A DNA stretch of 64,000 nucleotides from Trichuris trichiura (lineage: Eukaryota > Nematoda > Enoplea > Trichinellida > Trichuridae): assembly GCA_037903355.1 (NCBI GenBank), contig JBAJFE010000033.1, positions 428,077-492,076 of the forward strand, given 5' to 3'. Of this stretch, positions 30,411 to 42,854 are shown piece by piece. Below the pieces are notes generated by a model. That model searched no databases, was not told the DNA's origin, and saw nothing but the letters and a program-made list of their open reading frames with translations. Every line of letters begins with the position of its first letter. Position 1 is the stretch's first letter. The position numbers and the translations under genes were made by a program.

Positions 30411-32281
30411 AGCAAAGGATGGCTAGCCAAATACGTGAAGCGCTTCAACCTCAAGAACTTAAAGATCACTGGAGAAGCGGCATCGGCTGATTGCGTAGCT
30501 GCCTCGACATTCCCGGAGGAATTCAAAGAGATAGTGGACCAAAAGGGATATCTCCCAGAACGAATCTTCAATTGTGACAAGACGGCATTATTCTGGAAGC
30601 AAATGCCAAAGCGCACGTACATCCACAAAAGCGCAAAGCAAGCACCGATATTCAAGCCACTGAAAGATCGAAGCGCTCTTGTTCTCTGTGGCAACGCTGC
30701 AGGACACATGATAAAGCCCGACGTTGTCTACCGGAATCGTAATCCTCGGTCGCTCAGAAACAAGAACAAGGATTGCCTGCCGGTCTTCTGGCAGCATATC
30801 AAGAAGGTGTGGATGACGGTTATCCTTTTTACGGAGTGATTTAACCAATGCTTCATTCCTGAAGCGAAAAAGTACCTGGAAAGCAAGGGGATGGCTTTCA
30901 AGGTCCTCCTCGTAATTGATAACGCCCCCGGTCACCCGCAGTCTTTTTGCTTCGCTAATGAGAACGTCGAGGTGAAATTTTTGCTCGCTAACTCGACATC
31001 ACTACTACAGCCACTGGATCAGGGCGCCATAAAGTGCATTAAGGCTACTTATACTCGTCTCGTATTTGGAAAGCTTCGTGATACCCTCCACGCTAATGCT
31101 GATTGCGATCTTACCGGCCTGTGGAAACGTTTCTCAATTACAGACGCTATCGCCCTCATTGCGGAGGCAGTACACGAGATAAAGCCTAGAACAGTCAGTG
31201 GTTGCTGGAAGCGTTTGTGGAGAGACGCAGTCAGTGAATGCGAGGACTTAGGTGCCATCGATGAGGAGGTCATGAGCATAGTGAATATTGCCAAGGAGTT
31301 GGGAGGTAAGGGTTTCTCCGACATGATAGAAGACGATATCAGAGAGTATATAGAAGATTGTGGAGAACCGTTCACCAACAAGGAACTCGAAGAACTGATG
31401 CAATCACCTACGGCCAGTGACGACGACGTTACGGAAGATACAGAAGCTCAAACACCCACGGATTGGACGCTGCAAACCTGGCCACTATTTTCCGGCAAGC
31501 GCAGGTCCTAAAGGATATGATTGTTGAATATGATCCACCCATGGAACGTGGCATCATCGTTACACGAGGAATAACGGCTTCGTTGAAACCGCTACAGGAT
31601 TTATTCGATGAAGCAAAGAAAAGGGAGAGACAGCTCCCTATAACAATGTTTTTAAATAAAGCTCCGGCAGCTGCGGAGCCTATCATTTTAAGGCGAGAAG
31701 TTTCGCTACCAACAAGTTCAAGCAGCCCTAGGGCTGGCCAGTCTCCAGGGGATCTACACCCACCTACAGAAAGTGGGTAAATTGTCTGATTCCTGATGCG
31801 CCAAACATTTCTGCGCGTAGACGTTTTGTTCTATGTGGATGTGTTCTCTGTGATGTTCGGTATTTCTGCCTAGTGCGCCTCTGTATTTTATATTTCCCGT
31901 GCTCTGTACCCATTCCGCGCACCAGTACATCGCTTAGCTCATTAAAGCAAGGTGATTCCATGGCGTTTAAAGGAAGATCATCTTACTTTCATCCTTTCTT
32001 GTATGTAATGGCTTGGACTCTGATGGCTGGCCCCACTGGACAAGCGCAGTCTCATTGATGTCATTACCTCGTAGCTAGATTCCGTAGTACCAAGCTTCGA
32101 AGGATCACTAGGCATGATAACCGTTCCGGAAGGAATTAAAGGGGATAGGATGAAATACGCGGCTGGAATACAAGCTATTTGGCCTCTTTCATAGGGTATC
32201 CTATACAACGCGGAATTCGTTTTACGCGGTGTAACGCTCAAAATTCGGAACGAATTAACCGCGAATAACGAGGGCCGACTG

Positions 32282-32570
32282 TATATATGTATATACGGTC
32301 GGCTGCTGGAAGGTCGGTTGGGTGCTCGCTGCAAAGTCTGACTGACTAGGTTGGACCATCGCCCTTTGGGTCAAGATAGACCTGACGGCTGCGGTCCCTG
32401 CCATGGTCGGTCGGATGGAGCAGCTTGCTAACATAAAGACCGACCCGACCGGCGGCTCAAAGCGCGCTGATGATGGGCCACGGCGAGGCCCGAAAGCTTC
32501 GCGTAAAACGTTATTCAATAAATGTTAATAAAAAACAGGCAGAAATCTCGTTACGAAAAAACTAGAACAA
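32282..32570 (+). repeat. PLE-end family A copy with ribozyme-like motif
   Basis: It begins right after the Tigger end with 'cggtcggctgctggaaggtcgg' and carries CTGATGA (32467-32473), a GGGCC/GGCCC hairpin and GAAAGCTTCG (32492-32501). It then runs into 'gtaaaacgttattcaataaat', as in the other copies. Confidence 0.7.
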
Positions 32571-33362
32571 GATTCCTTTCTTTCTATCTTTTCCTTTTTC
32601 TAAAAGAAAACCCCACCTCATACCCCCTTGCTTTCTGTTACTCTTAACTTTCCTACCAACCCCCCTTTCTAATTTTGTAACTCGTTTACGTACCTCCCAA
32701 GACTCCTGCGTTTTTAGGCGCTTCATCTGATTAGTGCTATGCTAAGATTCGCTCTGCCATCTTTTACGCGCTGAATACGGGGGCTGACGTTTCTCGGAAG
32801 CTTCTCCAATTAAATTAACGGATAGCTTTTCCATGGCATTATGTTATTTCGCATAACCGTTAGAAGGAATTTTATTTTCAATGCAATTCGCTGTGCATTC
32901 GGAGCACATTCTTTGGCAGAAGCAAGAACACTAGAGTTGTTGGCTTTAAAACGTGAACTTTACTAAGGGAAACTGAACTTCCTACTGAAATGCAGGGATT
33001 CCGGGATCCTGCCGAAATGTTTCCAACTACGTTGGTGCCAAAGGAATAATTACCGTGCTTCACGCATACTGTTTTCCGCTGAAATGGCATCGCTCCGGAG
33101 TACCATTAGAGACCATAGACAGCTCTTAGCCGGGTCTCGATCTGCATCAGGTACAGTTTGGTCATATCTTGCTGGATCGGTGGATAGGGCTCTCCTTTCA
33201 GGCTTGCTCAACAATATCGGGTCGACGCGCTTGGCAGTACGTAGGGTCCAACAACGAGACCTGGACGACAGAAAGTTCGCGTCCTTATAATACCAAAAAT
33301 ATAGGCGAGGGACACATCAGCTGGGGCCAGAAGATTTTAAGGACACGTTGCTACGAATGAAC
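32571..33362. other. Sequence upstream of the Penelope-like element
   Basis: No host gene is recognised. Open frames at 33084-33360 may be decayed 5' sequence of the neighbouring Penelope-like element, but I cannot place them. Confidence 0.4.
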
Positions 33363-35330
33363 ATGTGGGGTAAACCTAAGTTCGACCGCCTTACAAGAAT
33401 TCAACCTAGCAGTTCTCAAAAATGGTCTTAACTTGTCCCCACTCCACGTAATCACCCTATCCTGGACCTCAATGCGTCCGCGGAGCATGGATTCCTCAGT
33501 GGATGACTAAACGGTAACAGATATTAAACCGGCAATATCCTCATTAATACTAGGACACAGATATGGAAGGGCAAACTTACTAAGGTCAGAGTATTACGCC
33601 CTAAAACAATTGAAGTCAAGAACAGACATAGTGGTTACAAAAGTTGACAAGAACAACGTAGTGGTAGTGTTGGACAAGGCCTTTGACTTAGACAAGACGT
33701 CCGCCATTCTGAACAACACGGTTATATGCCCATCCAAGGGGACCCCAACAAGAATTTACGCGAAACTTTAAAATGCTTGATTCAGGATTTTGCCCAAGAA
33801 ACTGGAGATGAAACGCTTACCAGAATAGGCAAGAAACTGGGGCACCTCTCACGCTATAAATGCCCAAAAATGTATGGACTGCCCAAAATTCACAAGGTGG
33901 ATATCCCTTTTCCACCAGTAGTTTCGTCCATCAATAGCATCACTTTTGAACCTGGCTCATACCTCAAACAACTGATTCAGCCTTTAGTTAGACGACGGCA
34001 GTCTTCGGATAAAAACAGGAGGACTTTCTGTAAAGAGGTTAAAAGCACAAACCTCGCACCCACATACATTATGGTCAGCTATGATGGGAAAGACTTATTC
34101 ACAAGCTTGCCCTTACAGGAAACCTTACAGGTTTTGTTAGACTTACTAAGTTCGGACGAAACCCTACGTCAACGTACAAAGCTAAACCCATTCCACATTT
34201 TAAAACTGTATTCCTTTTGCATGCTCGAGAACACCTTCCATTTCCAAGGCTCATTTTATAAACAAAAAACGGCGCACCAATAGGGAGTCCACTATTACTG
34301 GTACTGGCGGAGGTGTTCATGGAGTACTTGGAACATCGGGTGTTTTCCCACGCTGACAGTCAGATCGCGCCCATGTAATTTAAACGATACGTGGACGATG
34401 TCTTTGCAATAGTTAAAATGCGGAACGAAGACAGGTTTCTGGAAATCCTAAACTATGAATTTCAAAATGTGATAACTTTTACGACTGAAAATGAAGCAGA
34501 AGGAAAAATTCCATTTCTGGACATCCTCATTATTCGCACACAGGAGGGTACAAAAGCCGCAATTCACCAAAAACCAACGCACTCAGACAAATATGTGGAG
34601 TTAAAGTCACATCATCCGCGACACGTTATGACTGAGATATTGGATGGCATTGTTGACCGCGCCATGGCCATTCGCGATCAAGAGTACTTGAAACAAGAAC
34701 TTGATTATTTGCGGGAAACTTTTACGGAAAATGGATACCCTGCCCATCTCGTTGACTCAGTAATTCAGCGAAAATTGGAGAGCAGAACAAGAGCGAAAAG
34801 ACCTGTTTCACGACTGCGTTTCATCCTCCCGTATTACGCAAGCCTGGGAGAAAAAATCAAAAGGCTTGGGAACAGACTGGGCGTCAAGGTATGATTCAAA
34901 AGAAACTCAAACTTCCGTTCAGTTCTACGCAACGACAAAGGAAAGTTACTGCCGGACGAACGCCCTAGGGTGGTGTACGAAATAAAATGTGAATGTTCAG
35001 CCTTATATATTTGGGAAACTTGCAATACGTCGGCACATAGGTTCCAGGAGCACTTGAAGTCCTAAATGATATACAGGAATGCAGTGAACCGACTGAATGG
35101 AGAATCGCCCAATATATCACGTGGACGTCCGCCGACACTTGATCCACGAGACGCTATGAAGCAAGCGATTCAGACGTCGGCAGTAGCACCGCATGCAACG
35201 CAGTGCACGGGTCAGCTGTGTCAAAGGTGTTGTGTAAAGCAAGGCACTTTATGATTAGAAAGATAATAGAAGCATTTTACATAAAGTTCAATTCGAAAAT
35301 TAATAGGCAACATTGGCACTGAGTTAGCGA
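33363..35330 (+). mobile_element. Penelope-like element, reverse transcriptase plus GIY-YIG, broken
   Basis: PLE signatures in order are: the finger region MYGLPKIHK and FPPVVSSINS (about 33860-33960); motif A DLFTSLPL (about 34090); motif B GAPIGSPLL (about 34270); motif C RYVDDVFAIV (about 34385-34415); then IPFLDILIIRT. A GIY-YIG-type endonuclease with CECSALYIWETC (about 34985-35025) follows, where the usual YIGQTG is changed to YIWETC. The tail has RPPTLDPRDAMKQAI. At least four frame shifts or stops interrupt it, near 33725, 34280, 34380 and 34890. The YVDD catalytic motif survives. Confidence 0.9.
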
Positions 35331-36234
35331 CTCCTGGACTACCATCACCAGGCCACGAACTGCTGCCTCTAACATGAATAGCCCGCACAAGACCAATAAT
35401 TTTCAATTACATCTCGGTTCCGTAGTTCGCTTTAGTAGATTTGTAGACGCAACCCCGTAACTAAATCGGATAAAATCAGGCTTCCTGTTTACAAAAGACC
35501 TGGTGTCATCCAGGACATCTGACCCTACACAGCCGAAACATGAAATACTGCTTCCCATAGATTTAGAAAACACCTAGGTTGCCCAAAGAAATACTACAAA
35601 GCTTTTGCAAATCTCAAGGGAAAATCAATCAAATCAAGAACTTTAGAACCGCTGAAGGTTCTGGAACAAGCGCAAAAAAGTGGACTACGCTAGTTTTTAC
35701 CCAACGTGAGATTGTCCCACCGAGTGAAAAGTCATGTAATAGATCAAAAGGAAGCCGGACAGCCGCATTAGTGAAGGAGCCTGATTCACCAGACCGTAAA
35801 AGGCGGACTATAGCGTTTCAGCTTTGGCAAGTGATGAATACCTGGGAAGGCTGACTCTCATCTAACACCTCAACAGGGAAGCAAACTCGTGGAATAAGAA
35901 CGAGAAAAGAGGAGCTTACAAGCATAGATGCTCCTTGCGAGTCTAGGTAGGCTCAACCCAAATGTCTGAATAGAATCCGGTGCGAAACTCACAGAATTAT
36001 GCTTGTCATACTTTTGTAAGTGTTCATGTAACTTCAAAAGCAGCAACCCGGAAGAGACCCTGTTTGTATGAGTTTGAGGCGGGTCACTGGGACTAAATGC
36101 TCCAGAAGGTCCCGCGGGACGTACCAACCGTGCACTCCTCCAAGTGATGCGCTGTTTCGACATGCAATGCGCTTTTGACTTTACTTTGTTGTCACTTCTC
36201 CGTAAGCCTGTTTTTATCCAATGGAGTTAGCGAG
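35331..36234. other. Intergenic DNA without a recognised gene
   Basis: Short open frames only. Some may be the decayed tail of the Penelope-like element. Nothing else is recognised. Confidence 0.35.
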
Positions 36235-36242
36235 AAACGTTG

Positions 36243-36694
36243 CAGTGTTTCTCAAGGTCAGGGTCGCCGGGGCCCCTCTGTGAACTTGTCCGAGCGTCTA
36301 GGCCTCCAATTCTGACTGGCCAATTTAGAGCGTGCTGATTGGCTGAGAGGACAGGAGGTAGCCGGGTGTAGGTGCTGTACAAAGTTATGTTGGGAAAGCG
36401 TTCCCCACATCGTGTGTCGAATACTCTTACGTTCTCACCTCCGGGCCGGCTAACCCCCGGTCCTCCCTTCCAGCCAATCAGAATTGCGGGCCGTAACAGC
36501 AAGCAACTTTTTCTTAACCAGTACGCACAATACCTGACCCGTGAACCCCACCTCCCTATGTACTTCAACACGATGGCCCAGGTGGGGCGTGTGCCCCCGA
36601 AGGGCCCCCTTGGCGATTTGAGCCTCTTTGAATTTCAAAAAGGTTCCCCACCCCCCCCCCGGTGGGGCTAATGCCCCACCGAAAGAATCACTAC
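36243..36694. mobile_element. hAT-type MITE
   Basis: It begins 'cagtgtttctcaaggtc' and ends near 'gaaagaatcacta'. It is the same family as 3217-3702 and 9117-9575, with conserved interior 'gattggctga' and 'acaaagttatgttgggaaagcg'. I could not find a convincing target duplication, so the right end is approximate. Confidence 0.7.
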
Positions 36695-38303
36695 ACTAGA
36701 CGGTGAAATACGTTTTCAAGCCGCAATAGCCACTGTGCATAACTGGAGCAGCAACGGTCATCAACGAGACCCATGTACACATTTTTACGCCGGCAGAGTT
36801 ATTTATCGGCACGGAATGGACTACACCCAACGAATCAAGCGATTATGCAAATCTTTTTATTCTGTCGCCGAAGTCACGATGGAGCCTTTCTTGCGGTCGA
36901 CTGCATTCATTATATAACATCGAAAGATGAAAATAATGTCTTACCGAACGATCCCAGAGCGCGCATACTATATCAACTTAGAGAACAAAGTTCAGTGGGC
37001 TGCAAGTCATAAGTTTAAACGAGAACAGTAATAGTTATCTCTCCAGACATTTTATGAAACTTAGTTCAGAAATACCGAGTCTTTCTTGCATTTCGAACAG
37101 CAAAGCGAGCCTCATGTCAAAAATTAACCACCGCTTCATGAGGGAGATGGCTTACAAAGCAACAAAAATGGATTGGCGTTACCTTAATCCAAAGTTATAG
37201 CCAGCACAAATGCACAATAAAAGTTATCGCTTAATCGTAAACATAACCAACAAGAATAGCACACCCTGAGCTACAGTACATGAAGAATTAACAAGTATGA
37301 CGGAAAAATTAACATGTCCTCTTTTTGTGGTTGGGGGTTTTAACTAATACATGAAAAGTGAACAAGAGATCCTTATTAGATAATAGTAACACATGAAACG
37401 CACAATGACAGTTTCTACTAATCTTCGCTCACAATGTGCTATACACCGTTCAGAGTCAGGCTGGATAGTCATGCATTCTATTGTCACACCTGGCGATGAT
37501 TCCGTCTGTGGTAGCAACTTCTGCTCATTTTCGCGATATCACTCGTTGACACTCTCGTGTGCTATCAAAGCTCTGTCCTAGTTGTCTCAGTAACGGCAGA
37601 GAGAAAGCCGAAGCTCGAAATCAAGTCCCATTACTCCCTGTAACCGTAGGCAACCTAAGCTTAAGCGCGAAATGAAGTCCATTTGGTCCTAGCAACTTTA
37701 GGGAGTCTAGGCATAAACCTAAAAATGACTGCATGATCAACGTGCCTTGCGGCATCTTCAGCCATAGAAACTTTTACGACGATAGACTAGCACACGATTA
37801 CCGCGAAGACAAAAGTAGCAATTCCACCGGGTGGTCACGAAAGGGCTCATCGCCAGGTGAGTCTAACTGTGGCAAAGCGATCCATCTCCACTCTCGTGGT
37901 CAACTTTTCAAATTAGGAGCGCTTGTGAGTGAATTAAAAAGCACTCCCAGAATGCTGCTTTTGATTTCCACCTTTTTTGATAAAAGGGAACATGGTTTTC
38001 GAGTTCTGCAGCTATTCGCCCTGTCCTCTGAACGACTTAAGATTAGTTCTGGCATACTGTACGTGTGGGACTGAGAAGAAAAGAAATTTCCAATCCCGTT
38101 CGCGTTAAACTAGATTTTAGGAACGGTTTTATGATTGAATGCTTGAAGCGCAGTTTAACAGGTGGCATGCTTTAAATGATTCGACAAAACTAGTTGTATT
38201 AAATACTTAAGCTCAAGCGTATTCATACAGCATGTTTAAAGTATCATGAACATTGAAGTTGTTTTGTAGCGTTATTTATTATTGCGAAGGGAGGTTCCGT
38301 AAA
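36695..38303. other. Region upstream of eIF1
   Basis: No gene is recognised. Positions about 37640-37725 contain scattered cctaag/taggca pieces like those in the Merlin-type elements. The open frame at 37733-38074 has no recognisable family. The eIF1 promoter must lie near 38100-38300 but shows no motif I can name. Confidence 0.35.
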
Positions 38304-39370
38304 ATGTCTATCCAAAACCTGAATAAGCCCAAAGGTACATTAGCCAACCTGTATTGCGTCACTCATACCTGTTGAAATGACCATTGCATTATAGATGCAT
38401 TCGAGCAGTTGGACGACGAGGAAGGAACCAAGCAGGGGCTGATTCATATCCGAATTCAGCAGCGTACTGGCAGAAAAACTATCACAACTGTGCAGGGGAT
38501 TGCACTTGAGTACGACCTGAAGAAAATTGTCCGCTACCTCAAAAAGGTATGTTGTCCGCTTTGCCCAGCTTGCTCAAAATGACCGCCGGGAAGTGGTTGC
38601 AACTTGCGCGTTTCCTCAGTTGCATTAACACACTGCTTCACAGTGTCACCCCTAAAAAAAATGGGACGCTACTAGGCTTCCAAGTCAGCGAGTAGGATCA
38701 TAAGGTTGATCAAAACAAAATGGCGATAAGAGAAGCTAGCCAGGAGAAGGAAAAGATTTATTGCGTGGACCTGGCCCTCCTTTCCTTGTCACCTTTTTCG
38801 GTGGTTGTGATACGCCGTCTAGGCCACGAAGGTGATGGGATGCCCGATCTTGAGAAACGCTGTTGTAACAGATCCATTTAGCTTTTCAGCAAAGTCTCAT
38901 TGAAAGAATGCATTTCTCTATTTCGTATTTTTATCTCTTTGCTCTGAATACGAAGCATGTTCTTTGCAAAGATCTTGCTGTACAGTAACTGACTGCTTGA
39001 CTGAGAGATTGTTGCTTTATTCAATGGCAATTGAACCAGAGGTAGTACTGGGTAGAATACTTCTTATTCGATAGCGTCCCATGTTACATTGATACTTTCT
39101 AAAAGGGGTTAAGCTATATAGTAACTCTTACGTGAAGTTTCTTTTTCGGTAATTAGCCTGAATTTTCAGTGTTACGTTATGTAGCAATTACTTCAAAGTG
39201 TACTAAAAATACTTCATTTTTAGGAATACAACTGCAATGGTACTGTTGTAGAACACCCAGAGTACGGAGAAGTTATACAGCTCACTGGTGACCAGCGCCA
39301 AAACATTAAGGAATTTCTTGTTAAGGTTGGAATTGCCAAGGACGAGAATTGTAAGGTCCATGGTTTCTGA
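38304..39370 (+). CDS. EIF1: Eukaryotic translation initiation factor 1 (eIF1/SUI1)
   Basis: eIF1 binds the 40S subunit near the P site, keeps the scanning complex open and enforces AUG selection. Three exons are inferred: 38304-38334, 38395-38546 and 39224-39370, with introns of 60 and 677 nt. All have GT-AG ends and matching phase (1, then 0). The 109-residue product begins MSIQNLN, continues with an acidic linker, and has the SUI1 core IHIRIQQRTGRKTITTVQGI, then NGTVVEHPEYGEVIQLTGDQ, and ends in KVHGF. Length and order fit animal eIF1 (about 110-113 residues). The linker after MSIQNLN is shorter than usual, lacking the common DPFADA segment. The gene is complete and looks functional. Confidence 0.96.
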
Positions 39371-40936
39371 GGTGTAAAATTTCCTTGCTTATTTTTGTAA
39401 ATGCAACGGCTAGTAAATCTACAAGCGCTTATTTGTAATCGTTTTCATTTTCTCATGGAGTTTAAAACTGATTCACTAAAAATTGTGTATGTTTCGTACC
39501 AATTGTAAGAAATTCCTCCTGTGGTTTGCTTATAAACACAGACAGCCCTCCGTTTCCACGGACAGAAAATAACCAAACGAAGGACTCCAAAACCGCACAA
39601 AGCAGTCTGAATATTTATGGAGCATGTTGCTTCACACTAAATCCGTGCTAATGAAATCGTGTATTAGATTAATTTTGCTGTAGCCCCGTGCTATTTCACG
39701 GATCGTCACACTCTTCAACACTCCCTTGACAGCTGCCCCTCTTTTGTCTCATTTCCGCCCAAATTTTTTTGCTTCTACTTTCGTACGCGAATTCAGTTTG
39801 GTAAACAATCACTTTTTATTGTATAGCGCTTGTTAAAAGCAGTTTCTGTCTTCAACACCAATCCTAATGGTGAAGGATAGTAAAAGACTGGGAAAGGTTG
39901 TAGTTTCATCAGGAAGGATCAAGTGTTGTTCTTGGTTCTCTGTAGCTTAATTAAAAATTCATAATTTGCAGCTACATTCCAAGAGGTTTGGATTATTAAT
40001 TGCGTTGACTGCGCGTTTTTCATTCATGTTCTTGCCTCCAGCTGAAAGTGCCAAAATGTCGTGCATTTAGATGACGAGTGATTACTCTTATTCCGTTCCC
40101 TTTGAGTGCACAGCATTTCGAAACCTTGTTTACAAGTCGTCATGGTAAATTTTATTTACTAGGACAAGACCCGCTTTTGAAAAACTTCCCTTTTACTCTG
40201 GAGCTTTCAGATCTTCTCTTGTCACGTCCTCAGCGATAAAGAACCACATCAGATGTGCTGCCTTAAGTGAAATCTACCATGAGGAATTATTCCACTTCCT
40301 AACTTAACTAGCAGTATTGGTAATGCGGTTGATAAGCTCGCTCGAATTGTTACTGATTTTGTCACGTTTATAATGCCACAGTTGATATCACGGTCATTCT
40401 CTCTGGTTATTCATGGAGGACTGGTTGCAGCCGACGAAAGCTTCGGAACAACGGTAAAAGACCTTTTGTTCCAAATTAAGGGATACTATAAAGCAAAGAT
40501 TTCTGTAGCCTCTGTAAGTATTACTGTAAAGGAAATAAGGATCAACAAGAGGCGTTCAGACGCGACATTGATGGTTCCCACGGTTGCGCCGGATCAGGCA
40601 GCAATCCCACCGTCCCGTTTTCACCAGGCAGTCGCCCTTTCTCTGCCGCAAATGACCGAAGGAACCTGGGCTCATTTGCTCTGACCGTCGCGGGGTCATC
40701 GACATCATCTCTTGAGATCCGACGGAGTGGAGTATTCAGCGATTCCTCTTGAATACCTATGCCTTAGCTTACTTCCGTATAAAAACGGTGAGAGAGCGGG
40801 AAAGAGGCTTTTTTCTCTCGTTCGGCTTAGGAGTTTCAGGATTCCATTTTCGTCGCCAACATTGTTCCTCTCGAGCTAACTGGTCCTCTCGTTTCCTTTC
40901 ATTTTTAGTCTTCCACCATACTCTCATATGTATATA
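39371..40936. other. Intergenic DNA with one ribozyme-like remnant
   Basis: No gene is recognised. The minus strand at 40201-40235 reads CTGAGGA, a short hairpin, then GAAAGCTCCA, a diverged member of the PLE-end series. The open frame at 40373-40684 has no recognisable family. Confidence 0.4.
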
Positions 40937-42832
40937 CAGGTGGCCCTCGTTATCCGCGGGGTTCTATACAACGCGATTCGTCCGACGTGAAATAGTGACG
41001 GCATCTTTTCACAAAAATATGCGCACCACTGGCTGGCATTATAGTTGCAGTAATGTCGTTGCCTGCCTGAGCAGCGGCAGCGTGATCGTCTGCCCGGGCG
41101 GGAAAGACTTTTTCTGCCTACAACGCTCTTTAACCGTGTACAATGCTAATGAAGCCTTGTCATTTTTCTAGTTGTTCGTCATTGCTTCGTGCGCGTTGTC
41201 AAGCCTATTCGCCGTGTGCAGTTTCCTTCAGGGCAAATAAGTGAACAGACCGGTTCCTCTAGGGCAGCGTTTCCCAATTTCTTTAGAGCCAGGACCCCCT
41301 TTCGCGACCTTCAACTTGCCGGGGCCACCCGTCATTCTCCCCATCGTAATTCTCCTGCTTCTGTTATCCTCAGGTGCGCCTACTGTGGTTACGCTGTTGC
41401 GAATTTTTACAAGTAATTCAACACCTGAAACAGCCTGCAGAATGTAGAATTGACTTCGCTGCCTACCGTGTATGCCAAAGAAAAAACAGTTAAGCCGGGT
41501 CGTCATTAAAAACCTTATTAACCTGCGGATCTCGTCAGCCGCAAATAGGACCCCATGGTTTGCGCTGTGAAAGTTGAGTGTGCGATTAATGGCTGGAAAA
41601 CCTGCCGATGCGTAGTCAACGCTGAATTTCTTTTCTACACTAGAGCGAAAAGGCTAGTAAGGAAACTGGCTGCCATATACGGTGAAAGCTCCTTAACGAT
41701 ATTCGAAGCCGTTAACGCCTTTAATTCTTTAGTTGGCACTGAAGGCGTTCTTTCCGTGTTGCTGGACTTAAGCCGGCTAATTGCAGATCAGGGAGCCTTC
41801 AGAGTACAAGCGCCGCACTGGGTTTCCTTTTCATCAATTTTTTGGGCTATGAGCAATGGTAGCGCAATATGTAAGTCAGGCTGAGATGCTGTTCTCAGAG
41901 CTGCGCAACACTGAATCTAAAGTCAATATTTCCTCGGTTCAAGATGACAGTCGCTTGATCTTACCTCAGTGCGACGACTGGGACTGTGTAATTTATCCAC
42001 GTCCAGCTTGATAGTCGTCAGGAGTAATCTCAGGTCGTCTCGCCTCACTATCCTGAACGGCAGGATTGCTCTCATCCTGCGGCACCGTCTACCAGGGATC
42101 CCCTAAATCCCCAATCTTTCCCAGGGCCCCCTTCAAGTTTTCCAGAGCCCCCAAGGGGCTCTTGGGACCCCCGTTGGGAATCACTGCTCTAGGGCTAAGA
42201 GACAACGTAGCGTCCTTACTCTTCATGAGAAAGTAGAAGTCCTTGAGCTTTTGAAAAGCGGATTGTCATTTATAGAAGTGGGCCGCGGGATCAGGAAGAC
42301 TGAATCCAGCATTCGTGCGATAAAACGGAAGGAAGCTGAGATTCGAGGAAACGTGTATTCTGACCTTTCATTGGCGAAAAGAATTGCTGTAGTTTGCAAC
42401 AAAGTCCTCGTGAAGGCTGAGAAAGCGCTAAGCATCTGGATAGAGGACATGTCGCGGAAGAACGTCCCCATCGACAGGAAAATTATTCGGGAGAAAGCGC
42501 TGAGCTTATAAGAACACTTCTCTGGCTCGGTTGCAGAGAACGAGAGAAAAGGGTTCACTGCTAGCAAAGGATGGCTAGCCAAATACGTGAAGCGCATCAA
42601 CCTCAAGAGCTTAAAGATCACTGGAGAAGCGGCATCGGCTGATTGCGTAGCTGCCTTGACATTCCCGGAGGAATTCAAAGAGATAGTGGACCAAAAGGGA
42701 TATCTCCCAGAGCAAATCTTCAATTGTGACGAGACGGCATTATTCTGGAAGCAAATGCCGAAGCGCACGTACATCCACAAGAGCGCAAAGCAAGCCCCGG
42801 GATTCAAGCCACTGTTCAACGAGGGCCGACTG
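40937..42832 (+). mobile_element. Tigger/pogo copy, internally deleted, with hAT insertion
   Basis: The left inverted end is 'caggtggccctcgttatccg' and the right end is at 42815-42832. The helix-turn-helix region is at about 42190-42511, ending at the same TAA as two other copies. The start of the DDE core is at 42587-42815 ([11 protein letters not shown]); then the sequence jumps straight to the terminal repeat, so the rest of the transposase is deleted. A 922-bp hAT element sits at 41265-42186. Confidence 0.88.
41265..42186. mobile_element. Non-autonomous hAT element, 922 bp, in Tigger
   Basis: It starts 'cagcgtttcccaatttc' and ends 'cccgttgggaatcactg'. It is flanked by a perfect 8-bp duplication, ctctaggg, at 41257-41264 and 42187-42194. 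The flanks are continuous Tigger sequence. It is a sister of 5361-6312. The open frame at 41555-41884 is shared with that copy. Confidence 0.92.
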
Positions 42833-42854
42833 TATATGTACATATATATATATA

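Larger units (their letters stand above)
28708..32281 (+). mobile_element. Tigger/pogo transposon split by a palindromic insertion
   Basis: The inverted ends are the same as at 20031-22659, with TA flanks. Without the 935-bp insertion and its 14-bp duplication it is 2625 bp, the size of the intact-length copy. The helix-turn-helix part is at 29033-29410 (+), and the DDE core is at 30435-31780 with [23 protein letters not shown] and LLQPLDQG. The first motif reads NCDKT instead of NCDET. Breaks are a TAA stop at about 29408-29410 (shared with two other copies), a TGA at about 30837 and a frame shift near 31470. Confidence 0.93.

Noticed and set aside
40373..40684. 103-codon open frame as a gene
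   Set aside because: No recognisable family, no splice context and composition like its surroundings.
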